From: Alentia gelatinosa
Taxonomy: Eukaryota > Annelida > Polychaeta > Phyllodocida > Polynoidae
Length of the DNA: 64,000 nucleotides
Direction: 5' to 3'
Assembly: GCA_950022655.1 (NCBI GenBank)
Contig: OX465579.1
Span: forward strand, 40,899,950 to 40,963,949
A program made the translations under genes and the position numbers. The notes beneath the pieces were generated by a model. The model searched no databases. It was given only the letters and a program-made list of their open reading frames with translations, and was not told where the DNA came from. How positions within the stretch are numbered: position 1 is the stretch's first letter; each line of letters begins with the position of its first letter. This document shows positions 41,401-52,353 of this stretch, piece after piece.

Positions 41401-44400
41401 ATATATGACTATAAACCAGTATAAGTACACTTTTCAAAGTCTTTTACATCTAGATGCTCAAGGAAACCAAAATGGGGTAGGCTCAAGGCGTCCACTGGGT
41501 AGGCTCAAGGCGTCCAGGGCTCGAATCGTCCCGGGCTCAAGGCGTCCATGAACCATTTTTTTTTATCGAGTAACGAAATAGGCGGGAAAAGCTTGGTACA
41601 ATATTCTCGTTAAATCCATCTTCCAAAATAAAACGAGGTAGCGGTCGACGAAAATGCATAATTATCTACATAAAGGTTATAATTATCCCTAACATAGAAT
41701 AAGATTTATACTGTGTACGCTAGTGTTAGACAGCAAATGACTAGGTTTATGGTTGACGTCACTAGGATGTTGGGTGGTGAGAGGACTACGTCAGCTGAAT
41801 TGAAAATGCGGCGTTAGAGAAAACTTGTGTGTATAAGGCTGTTTGTGAATAGACAACACTTGAGCAGTGTACCACAAAGTCCTTCAGGATACATGTCGCT
41901 GTCGCCCATCTACATCATCCTACATACCGCTAAGTAGTCCGTTTGGCTATATTTTTGTCCTATTTTCGCATATTTCCTGTATCTTCAAAATGATCTGACT
42001 ACATGCAATATGGACATGTCACACATAGAAATACTATATGAAGACAAGTTAGGTCACGTCCAGTAACGTTATGTGGGGTTCATCACATATCACTGCGGCC
42101 CAGAACGTTCCTCATTTGCACTTTGGCGGCCTTGACTGATTCTTTGACTCTATAAAATTTTGCCACGGCGGCCATGGTCGTCATGGTCCGTTACGTTAGC
42201 CCATGCCATCCCCCTCCCAGGCCCCCCAAGTCATATCACATCCCTCACGTTTCGTCCAAGGTGGTCCAAATCGTGTCATCCATGTTCGCCAGGAACATAA
42301 TGTATCCATAGCATTAGAAATATAAACGTTTTGGATCATTTCAATCTGCTATACACTACTGCTGATAAATTGACACAACGGGGTTCCACCATTGATCTAC
42401 CAGCAGCGGTTCACCTACCTTATACCCCTGTTAGTCTGAATCACCTTCCAAATAAGCTTATTTGACTCTTCAATCCCTTAAACTTCGGATTCAAATGCAT
42501 GAGTATCATGGTGTGAATTGTACATGTATATGCATTTCTATAATTCATTCTTATTTTCTATAAACCAGTAGATTATCCACCAATCTGTGCGAGTCTCGGC
42601 CGCAGTTAATGTATCAATTCTTGCCTTCATCATTAATACTATCCACGTCAAACTATATTTACCCTGTATTGTTTATTGAAAGTTGCTCTCCAGCATCGAT
42701 GGATTTTCAACCTTTTTTCCCATGACAAGGCAACGTCAAAAACTTTTTCAACAAATTTAGAAAATTTTATTGAAAAGTAACTATTCTTATCCAGATATTC
42801 CAGCAACGTTTACCTTTCACATCTAAAAAAAACTATAATTGTGGTCGGATCTGCTTGGAGTTGTTCCCGCACATAGTGACAGAGTGAACCAAACTTAGGC
42901 TTGGAGACTGAACACCCACGAGAGTGAGAATCTCATGGAGGGTGAAACTTGAACCTACTCTTCGTTTTTGTACTTTTCTACTCAGATGTGCTTATTCTCT
43001 TATGATATTATTCTAGCCTTGCCAAAAATAAGAGTTTAATGGTGTGTTTTTCTGATCTCCTCACCTTGAGAGAAGCCTCTGAGATCAGAATTCTGCTGGT
43101 AGTCGGCAAAATCTGTGTCACATGAAATAATGGGTGGAAACTAAATGGTAGTTCCAGGTATCAATAGTAGGGGGTGCCACGAAGCCCCCCCCCCACATCC
43201 TTACCACCAGGAGATTTAGACTAGCAGGGAACGTTCCTTGGACGGACTAGGGGCAGAGAGTTGGGGAGGGGGCAGCCAATTACGACGCGACGAAGTCACT
43301 AGTCGCCTCAAAATATCGGTGAATTCACTTAGGTTGTGGGCTTGTGACCCTCATTAATGAGAGGCTTTGTTCAAATTAAACTTAAGCCAATAGGTTGAGA
43401 ATGCACACATTTCAGCAAGTCACTCTTCGCCCTATTTACAGCCTTACGATTGGATAGAATGGAGAAAATCTAGGTTGATGTGGAGGATCGCCAGGGCGCT
43501 GGTGAACCTGTACTTTGTCGTTAGATGAATTGGATTTAAAAAAGAAAATCCTGCTTCTGACTATCGAACCAGTGTAAGATCTAGGCTGGTATACCAGTCA
43601 TACGCTTTTCAACGACTTTTCAACATATTTGTTCTACCCCTACAATAAACCCTGTTCTATTGATGCTGTGTCAGGATGCGTGAGTCGCCGGACACGGATT
43701 CGACGACTTCGCCGGAGAGTCTCTTTGAGGAGGTGGTCTACCCCCCGCACGCCCCGACCTCCATGGGCCTCAGGCTGGACACGAGCTGCTCGCAGCGCCA
43801 CCCACCGCTCAACTACGACACCTTCAAGTCCCTTTTTGACGAGGACGGGCGCCTGGTACACGAGCACCAACTCCGACAGGCCGTCTTCAAAGGTGAGAGG
43901 CACCTCTATCTCATCGTCATTTTAAAATACAAAATAGAATAACTATGAAAACCGTATATGATATTCTCATCCTGCTCTCACCGTACCATATTGGTTTTAC
44001 TATTTGGAATATTAAACGTATTTGTAACCAACGCTACAAATTGAAAGTCAAAGCAAGGACTTCAGCTATTCAAAATCCTACCGGTAATACTGATGTTTTT
44101 CACAACTGTCTTGTTCTAACTTCCGCATGTCTCGTATCCCGACATAGTGCGTCAGTGTCACACCATTGTCCTCAGAATGATATACATGTATGTATCTCAT
44201 TGTCAGTGCTATCCCAAAACCCCATGCTTATCCAAATGCTTTGAAAGGTGTCTGTGAAGGGTCTTTGCTCAGCCTGTTATCTATTGATTCCGTGTCAAGG
44301 AACACAAATTGGCTTGTTAACCTAGATTAACTCTTCACAGGCAGGGATCTGTGGCAAAGCCGCATCGGTCGGGAAAGGTACTAGGGACGTGTATAATACT

Positions 44401-47400
44401 TGAGAGCGGACCGATTATCACCTGAACACATATTTGATTGTTCAATCGCGTGATGTAACATATTACCCCTAATTTTATAAATTGATTTACCTATCAATGA
44501 TGATTATAATTTTGTACAAACATTCTCTGCAAGTTTGATGTTTATTGATCCATTATTTCTGATGTTTACTATATATACATTATTGTCGTAAATAGCACCT
44601 CTAGGCATCCTCACCCTATGCTGAGAATGCCTCCAGGCAACATTCGCCATATGTTGGGGAGTGACTGAGTTAAATGCGATTGTCATAGTTTATATCATCG
44701 ATGAGGTCAATTAACACTTAATGTTGTTCAAAGCGGTATGACCAGAGGTTACAGACGCTATTCATTAGACTAGTTCAACGTTTTCCCCAGCGTAGACCGG
44801 AGAATTCCTTGAGCCATTATTTACGATTTTTATGAACATTTATAAAATGATGTGTTTATCAAGAATCAATGGATCAATAGACATGCAACTTACAGAATAT
44901 ACTTATGATATTATGCCTAACATTATTAGGCCAAAGAAATGATAAAAGTAAGGATGACGTATCATACCATGTGATCAAACAAACGAATATGGGTTTGGAC
45001 GAAAATCGGCTCGTCCCTGGCACCCACCCACACCAACAGAGCTCGGTCACAGGCACCCCAACCCCCACCCCTACCCGTCTGTAAAGGGTTAACAACAGTA
45101 TTTAAAAAATATTGCTGTTTTATGCGATATTGATATTTTTAGGCTTCATATGTCCTATATGTTGCTAAAGGTTAGAATGATGTTGCTTTTGTAGGTGGCG
45201 TTCACCCAGCGATCAGGAAAGATGTTTGGAGATTTCTATTTGGCCTCTACCCAATGCATTCAACAGCAAGGTAACAACTACATACATATGGGTATATACA
45301 AATGTAGAATACTGCGGCTTGTATATGGAGGGATGTGCTCTGAGCATTGATATTAAACAGATAAGACTTGAATCTCTTATTGCAATTTCCAAAACCAACA
45401 GGCACAGAGAAAATGTTCCCTTGATTTACCCGGGCATGACATCGTGTGCACATGTATAATGAATTGTTGAACAAAATCTGAATTTGATATGTAGTTAACT
45501 CATTACAGACCAGTTCTTGGCGTCCGAGTAAGTAGGATTTACAGGCTTGTGTTGTCTCTTTTAAATTCCACAGGGAGCGAGAAATTCTACAGGTGGAACA
45601 ATGTTTAAGGTACAGAGCATTGAAGAAACGATGGTGTTCAATATTATCTAAAGGTATGTTTAGCATATTTCTCTTTTTTTTCCTCCACTGCCGCTACCTT
45701 AAATATATAACTTGTCACATAAATATATCAGTCATGTAAAATTGATATCATACTAATGTTTCAGATATTAAGGGGCGATTTTTAAGAGATAAAGGTAGTA
45801 AGTATCTATACATAAAAAATCTCTAAATTCAGAAAGGAAAAGAATCTAGTTGGCATTTAAATAGTATCGTTCTTTATATCATATCACGGACTGCGACACA
45901 TGACACTAGGTGTTACTGATTGAAGCTGTGTGTTGTTCTTAGATCAGAACACGGTGAAGTTCCTCCATCCGGGTTACCTGGACCCCTGCTTGGACGACAG
46001 TTACGGTGAGGACCTAGAGCAGCGTCTCGAGTTTATCCGTCAGGGAGAGCCACCGGAGTACGACTCGCTGGTGCTCCCGGACATGCCCTCGCCGGATGTC
46101 CGACAACAGGAAGCTTTCATGGACATCCAGGCACAGGTGGGTGAGCCAGACACAGCATTATGGGGTATCTTCAACGTAGCCCTTCTGCGCTTCTCGTGAT
46201 ATCTCATACATTTTTATTTTGGATTTTGAGGATACGAGTCGAAAACATTCTGAGCTCCAAAAGAAAAAGAAAGAGTATACGGGTATCATGGTTATTCAGT
46301 AGTTACCAGTTAGTCTCTGGCAGTGGCTCTTCTCTTGTAGTTGCTGGGCATCTTAGAGCAGTCACCTGCCAACTATCTCATGCCAAGGAGAGACTGGTGC
46401 CAGCAACTGGTGTTACATGCCACTATAGACTGAATAACATTGACACACACTATCACTCAGCAAACGAGTGCTGAGACGGAGGGTATGGAGAAATGGATAC
46501 AATTAAGGTCTCATATTTTTTTAATATACTGAAATATTTTACTAGCCTTGTGTATCATAATTTGTGTCAGAGACCAAATCCCTCACTCCATCTATTGTAT
46601 AGTAATCCTGTCCGACAATAAAGACTAGCGTAGGTCTGTTTGAACTTAACAATCAATGGTAATATGCGAGTATCTCATTGTAATTTTGGGAGTTCAGTTA
46701 TTGTCATTTATTAATGCGTGAATCCACCGAGTACTGCACGCAACTGCGACACAACTGCGACACAAGATGTCTGCAATACACCCCGACGTCCTCTTTCGTA
46801 CAGGTTCAGTTTGCGTGTCGTTTTTGTTTTATAGATGCATCGTGAATATCAAGAATTATACAGTACTATGAATAAAACCTCACTTTTCCAGCTGTACGCC
46901 AACAGACAGGAGGTTCACGTAGACCGGTTCGTAAGCGCCGTACGAGTCATAGACAAGGACGTGCCCAGAACAGACCGGGAGTGGCCATACTTCAAGTAAG
47001 AATCTGTTTCTGTTTATTCAGAATCACATACACTGATTAAAGTACCTTTAGCAAAAGTACAGACATACATATTTCACACAACATAGCTTACATAACAGTT
47101 GGTGTTGATATATATTCTTTGATTTAAAAAATAATCTCTGTTAAAATTGCTTCGAGTGTTTCTGAAGTATTCACATCCCAATCGACGTGGGTGGAGATTA
47201 TTGTAATTATTGCCGTCAGAAAGATTTCTTTTCTTGATCGCACACTGAAAGGCTATTGTCGTTAATCATATTGTCCTATTGCCAGTGTTGTGGTAAGTGA
47301 TCTATATAACAAGTATTCTCACTAGGATCCTGATTGTTCTCAAATTAGATAAAACATTCGTTACTAGATCTTGTTTTAAGATTGAAAATACCAGTCTAAA

Positions 47401-50400
47401 TACGTGTTCAGCTTACAATATGAATTTTTTTTGTACCACTGCCTTGATAGGTTTCTATTTTGCCTTATCGCTATTTGACATTGTAGAAATTGTATTTTCA
47501 GAGGGCAGAATAACCCCAACTTGAGAACACTCAGGGATGTTCTTATGACATTTAGTGCCTTCCATTCGAGGGTCAGCTACGCTCAGGGCATGAATGATAT
47601 CCTCAGCCGGTTCCTCGTCGTGCTCGACAATGAGGTATAAATCATTTTATCGCATGTATTTTGTGTTCCCTTAGCCTTTCTCTGTGTGTTTTATCGCTCA
47701 GATATATTTACCTGTACTGTGTGTTCCCTAAGCCTGTTTCTGTGTAAATCTTAGCTCCATTGAACAGAATGAAATAAAAGAGCATTTACCTATTAATTCA
47801 AAAATTAACAGAGTTTGATGTTCTGCCAAGGAAAACAGTGAATTCAGCTGTATATATTCACAGACCATTACTCGTTAAGCATGAGCCACAGAATTCCCTT
47901 TGTTAGCAAATACACTGGAATTTATAGATATTTAATTCATTTGATTCCTAAATAGTCACTTACAAGTGAAAAACATCTCACGACTGTCAGGGTGCAAGTG
48001 TATAATCTGATAAGTCTGCTACTAATCTGTGAACAAATGATATGGAGAATACCTATGAGAAAAAGACAAAACTCACGGACAGTTTTTATCGGTTAACATA
48101 ATGTGGTTATCTCTTTTCCCTGTTAAGATCGAAGCCTACTGGTGTTTTACACATTATTTGGAAAGCATCCAACAGCGTTTTCTGGAAGACGGACTCCTAC
48201 ACCAATTAGGTAAGTCACTTTTCGTGTTGAAGAAGATGTAGAAATAATGAACATGGTGTATATCACTACTAGCCTAATACATGGCCGCACATGTTATGAG
48301 TTATCTTGTCTTTCAGCAAAATTTGCTATAAGTAGTAGCCAATAATCGTATTACTATTTTGACGACTGATGAGTTGCTTGTGCATTTCTTTTGATACTCA
48401 CCAGTAAGACCCTGAAAGAAAAGAGTTCTGACCTAACAAAGAAAACCCACAATCAAAGGGTAGTCGTATCGTGTCCACTGTTTTTGACACCCAAGATTTA
48501 GATATGATTGTGTAAATTATAGTTCTGTCGCTTCTACTAATGACAGATCGGTTTTGGTTACTAGTACTGGACGTATAGATCGTAAATGTCGTCAATACCC
48601 CCAACCTGCTAGTGAGTAATTAAATGAGGCCGCTTTATTATTTTGTGAACTTTAATGGCACTTAATTGCTGCATAGAAAAATCACACCTGCCCGACATTT
48701 CGGCGGGGTGAATCTTCTTCTTTAGGGCATGCAACAAAAACGGTGCCGTATAGATGTGTAGTCTGATGGTAGCTTATTGTTCTTCTTTCTGCATGATTAA
48801 ATGGCTGATAACCGTTGTTCCTCCCTACCACTGGCTTACTAGATGTCGTGCGGGAACTCTTGGTGGAGGTGGACTCGGATCTGTGTCACTATCTGGACTT
48901 CCTCGGTGTGGGCGACATGACATTCTGTCACAGGTCAGTAATACCTTAACCTAGCATCTGGACACTGCATAATCATTGGCTGCCTTGATTTATAAATCAT
49001 TCAGCGTGTGTCATTTAGTCAACCTTTATCGTGGCTGCAGCCAGATTACAAAATTCTTAGAACATCGGCAGCTTTACACTTAATTTGAATAGTACATAAA
49101 CCGTGTTTCCTTAGTCTCGTTTAAAGGCAATAATTCACCATGTGCTAGCAAAGAGAAAATCCTTAGATTATACTTTATTATTTCTGGTATATTTGATTGT
49201 AGAATTTGTCGAGGTCAAAGATATCATAGCCACCAGAATGTAGACATAATTGCCCTTTATCTTTTGGTGAAAATTGCGCCTTGTCAGGAGGGATGAGTGG
49301 AATCCTGTATATTATTATATACCTGTGGTAACATATCCTACACATAATGGCCCGCTCCTACCCATGTTGTATTTATATCCGTACGACACCTAGGTGACGT
49401 AGGGGGTATGTATGTGGCATACGGGGCATCTACGGCGGCAAAATCCAAAAAATTTTCAAGAAGCAATTTTAAAAATTGGATATATTAAGGTATATAATAA
49501 TACGAAAACAGGCATACTGTGTTTGTACGTGAAAAATACTTGGTAAAATTGACGATAAAACAAACCTCTGCCTCCGGCATAGTTTCCTTTTATCGTCAAT
49601 TTTACCGCATATTTATCACGTACAGGCACAGTAACACTGTTTCCGTCTATTATTATATACCTGTGGTAGTATATCCTATACATACGGCCCGCTCCTACCC
49701 ATGTCGTATTTATATCCGTACGACACTTAGGTGACGTACGGGGTATGTATGTGGCGTAGGGGGCATGTACGGCAGCGAAATCCAAAAACTCACCCAGAAG
49801 CAAGGTTAAAAATTGGATATTTTGAGGTATATAATAATAGAGAAACAGGCTGACTGTCTCCGTACGGATAAAATACTTGGTAAAATCGTCGATCAGATGA
49901 ACCTCTGCCTTCGGCATCGATTCATCTGATCGCCGATTTTACCGCGTATTTAATCCGTACGGAGACAGTAAGCCTGTTTCTCTATAATACGTGCCGAGTC
50001 TTACAGACCTTAGTAATGCTATGTTGACTTACAGGTGGATGTTGCTATCGTTTAAACGAGAGTTCTGTCAAGAAGACTCTCTTCGATGCTTCGAGATCCT
50101 CAGCTCGCACCACATGGAACTCTCCTCCATGGAAGCGGAAAAAATCAGAAACACAGAACGCAGGAAAGATTTCGCAAATCAAAGTACGTGTTCAAGTATT
50201 AGTTTAAATATGAAAAGTTTGGGGGTCATTATAACAAATTGTAGAAATTTTCAAGTGGAAAAAATATATTGGGAACATTGTTCAATAATAATTTTTGCTG
50301 AAAACTTAAAATAAATGACTGCTCATTGGATGTATATGCCTTCTTTTTTATAGAAGGGAAGAGTCGTGTAGAAGAAACACCGATGAACTCAGACTTCACA

Positions 50401-52353
50401 TTCGACGTCTTCATGAGTGTCGCCATCCTCATAGAAAACAGAGACAATATATTCAGGTGTACAGATACCTCAGACGTCTTTCAACTAACTTGCGGGTAGG
50501 TCATCTCGTAAACCTTTACCACAGTATCCTGAAGGCCATATATATATATGGGCAATATATGACGTACAAACACTGCGACGAAGTAATGCGAACTAAACCG
50601 AACCAAGACCAATGATAGCACTGATGATCTTTCAGTGAATTTCAGTAGTACTTAAATGATTACCAATATACATGTAGTAAACGTGAAGTATATATAAAGA
50701 TAATTTGGAGTAGGGGAAGTGCTTGGAGCCATTCCATCTATCCATTTATCCCACCCCTAATATAAAATCCCATAGGCTTAACATTGAGTTTCCGTATGCC
50801 ACGCTGACTGGCATACGGAGTTTTATATGCCACTAGAATTGTAATCATGTAATATTCCAAAATCGAGGAGACGGGGTAGGATAAAATCAAAACCTGATTC
50901 GTTTTAATCTTGGCCACCGCATGCCACTCCTGGAGTTTTGGCTCCGGACTTCACTTGGCTTCGCCTCATGAAGTCACTCTACCAAACTCCAGTCGTGGCA
51001 TACGGTGGCCAAGATCCAGTTTTACGATAATACTACTACAACTTTTCGGCACTGGCAACCCATACCTGCTAGAATCAATCATTTATCAGTGGATTTTCTC
51101 CAACGGTTTACGGCTATTAGTAAAAAGTTGCTGCATGCTGGACTTTGTGACCTATGTTGGTTCCATAACTGTGTGTCTCGATATAGCAGTGACTATTTAT
51201 ATAATTCATATTATTTCATATAATTGGCATTTTGAATTGTGCTCTCTAAACCTCACCTTCGTGACACCTCGAGTTCCTCTCATCCCATTTTCGACCAATT
51301 CAGGCTTTTTAGTAGTCTCATACATGAAGCTCAGCAGATGCAGATCCCTCCTTATTTCAAGCTCATGGTCAGCACGCAGATAGTGCCAAGGAACCCAGCC
51401 TGCTGGGGTAGACAGCAATAATCAATCTGTTTACCCTCTTGGTTGCCTTGCCCCCGCAAGGTGCAGGCCGGATACGCTTGCGTGCAAGCATGACTAAAGC
51501 GACCAGGGTGGGGAGTTAGCACAGTAGTTAAGAGCAATGGACTTATAATCCCGAGATTGTCAGACTTTGTGGGTTCGAGTCCCACTGCAGCCACATTTCT
51601 CCTTCACCCCCTACAGTGGTATATTTACTGCTACATTAAAGGCCGATCCTTCTCATACCATGTCTATGTGGTGTGGGAAGTAAAAGAACTCTCACCTTGT
51701 TAAATGTGTAGGGGTGAGATTTCTACCTAAATTCATTTCATAGATTTAGTCAAACCCAAAGTAAGTCTAATAGAACATATTGGATGTTAAAGTATCCAAA
51801 CAAACAAACAAAGCCCAGGAACCCTCCATTAAAAACACTGGAGAACAACGCAAACTGCACTTTCTCCAGGCATTGGTCCCTATGTACCCTCAGGGTCCCC
51901 CTCCGACGTTGAACAACAAATAAGGAAACAAACAATCTCCATCTACTTTCTGAGTCTCCCCCCCCCCCCCCCCCCCCCGAAAAGAGAGAACTATACTCAA
52001 GCACTGGACGAATGGCAGTTGAATAGAAATCTCGGTTATGATGTTATTCAGCTCTACGATTACTGAAATAAAGCAATCCGTTATGTGATCTCAAAAATAT
52101 TGTTTTGCAATGTTCATGTTTGCTCGTAGGATACAGAGTAAGTTTCCTTCTTTATGTACTTTTTAGACTTTCTAAGACGATGAACCTCAACGATCTGCTG
52201 GCCAAATCCGAGGTTCTCTTCTTCAAGTATTGCTGCAAGTCTGTCGTCGAGTGCTTTCAAATTGTCGACTTACCTACACCTCCAATGGTTAAGTCTCCAT
52301 TCCGGGAGGCAAAAGTAAAAAACTCAGGACAATCTAGTATATCAAGCTTGTAG
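35492..52353 (+). CDS. TBC-domain Rab GTPase-activating protein, TBC1D15/17/25-like
   Basis: Predicted to speed GTP hydrolysis by a Rab in membrane traffic. Thirteen coding exons join in phase to 524 residues: 35492-35505, 39480-39584, 43675-43892, 45195-45270, 45574-45653, 45943-46136, 46892-46995, 47502-47634, 48128-48209, 48843-48933, 50035-50183, 50354-50495, 52167-52353. The TBC domain starts near GGVHPAIRKDVWRFLFG (residues about 113-129). Both catalytic fingers are intact: IDKDVPRT (Arg255, IxxDxxR) and SYAQGMND (Gln292, YxQG). Later blocks are CFTHYLESIQQRF, FCHRWMLLSFKREF and DVFMSVAILIENRDNIF. The N-terminal 110 residues match no domain I know; an acidic insert (residues about 165-229) separates the first TBC block from the Arg finger. 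The start MARSW comes from a 14-nt exon and rests on phase and context. The closest paralogue is uncertain. Confidence 0.88.
36461..36668 (+). other. Unassigned protein-like stretch in TBC intron 1
   Basis: One plus frame reads LYADGAPIIVARTPLQHHNQ and, after a single stop, HWSTAYYPMYYPESIASPVP. It is unusually protein-like, but there is no splice support and I cannot name a family. It could be a decayed insertion or chance. Confidence 0.15.
36924..37290 (+). mobile_element. tRNA-derived SINE, copy 1
   Basis: A head of about 85 bp (ATCTGTTCATCCTCTTGATC to ACTAAAGCGATC) is followed by a tRNA-like part with box A GTTAGCTCAGTGGT. Box B has decayed. A conserved body follows (CTTCTCATACCATGTCTATG, AAATGTGTAGGGGTG), with a tail TTGGACATTAAA and AACAAACAAACAAA. 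AGAAAT flanks both sides and may be the target duplication. It lies in TBC intron 1. Confidence 0.8.
37291..39479. other. TBC intron 1, no further gene seen
   Basis: AT-rich intronic sequence with homopolymer T/A tracts and no recognised repeat or exon. Confidence 0.5.
39830..39970. repeat. G-rich repeat-like block
   Basis: A compositionally distinct stretch (GGGGCACACCTGGGACCCCT, CCTTGGGGTCCAGGGGGTGA) in TBC intron 2. It looks like the end of a dispersed element; no partner copy was found in the window. Confidence 0.3.
40142..40330 (+). mobile_element. tRNA-derived SINE, copy 2 (partial)
   Basis: Box A AGTTAGCTCAGTGGTTAAGG and box B AGATTCAAGTCCC are both readable. Part of the body follows (GTGGTGTAGGAA); the head and tail seen in other copies are absent. 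It lies in TBC intron 2. Confidence 0.75.
41246..41550. mobile_element. MITE with TGGACGCCTTGAGCC inverted ends
   Basis: The ends are TGGACGCCTTGAGCC (41248) and its reverse complement (to 41548). Further copies of the unit, GTGGACGCCTTGAGCCTACC and GGTAGGCTCAAGGCGTCCAC, lie just inside each end, so each terminus is an array of about three units. The middle has a telomere-like stretch, GGTTAGGGTTAGAAAAGGGT. It lies in TBC intron 2. Relatives are at 24960-25205 and 22796-22858. No target duplication was confirmed. Confidence 0.78.
41551..43674. other. TBC intron 2, remainder
   Basis: No exon or recognised repeat family seen. A poly-C run lies near 43185-43194. Confidence 0.45.
44327..44673. 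mobile_element. piggyBac-type MITE, degenerate member
   Basis: TTAA at both ends with weakly matching inverted ends (TTAACTCTTCACAG and GTGACTGAGTTAA). Near the right end lies GAATGCCTCCAGGCAACATTCG, the same unit type seen in the MITEs at 14903 and 25424. It lies in the TBC intron between exons 3 and 4. Confidence 0.65.
48640..48735 (-). mobile_element. Penelope-like terminal motif, second relic
   Basis: The minus strand reads CTAAAGAAGAAGATTCACCC then CGCCGAAATGTCGGGC, matching the CTGAAGAAG-stem-CGAAACGTCGG signature of Penelope-like termini, with decay. It lies in TBC intron 9, just before exon 10. Confidence 0.4.
49303..49990. repeat. Tandem pair of long hairpin repeats
   Basis: Two units of about 342 bp (49303-49644 and 49645-49990) share a left half (TATATACCTGTGGTA, GGCCCGCTCCTACCCATG, CGACAC-TAGGTGACGTA). 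Each right half is a long hairpin closing on TGCC-TCC-GGCA (copy 1) or TGCC-TTC-GGCA (copy 2). Arms are roughly 70-75 nt. The stem sequences differ between copies, yet each copy's arms remain complementary. The unit pair ends about 45 bp before TBC exon 11. Confidence 0.88.
50745..51035. repeat. CTCGGCTTCGCCTC hairpin repeat, copy 2
   Basis: Begins CCCACCCCTAATATAAAATC, contains a short hairpin (CCGTATGCCA with TGGCATACGG), and ends in a long hairpin with arms from GGCCACCGCATGCCACTCC to GTGGCATACGGTGGCC and apex ACTTGGCTTCGCCTC at 50953-50967. It lies in TBC intron 12. Confidence 0.85.
51422..51811 (+). mobile_element. tRNA-derived SINE, copy 3 (best preserved)
   Basis: Head ATCAATCTGTTTACCCTC to ACTAAAGCGACC, box A GTTAGCACAGTAGTTAAG, box B GGTTCGAGTCC at 51572-51582. 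The conserved body and the tail ACAAACAAACAAA follow. It is in the same orientation as the TBC gene, inside its last intron. Confidence 0.85.
51958..51978. repeat. Poly-C tract (21 C)
   Basis: A homopolymer in the last TBC intron. Confidence 0.9.

Noticed and set aside
45247..45666. 139-codon minus-strand frame
   Set aside because: Antisense to TBC exons 4 and 5 and the intron between; no domain.
49303..49990. CRISPR-like or other prokaryotic repeat array
   Set aside because: Only two long hairpin units inside an intron of an animal gene; there are no short repeats with regular spacers and no cas genes.
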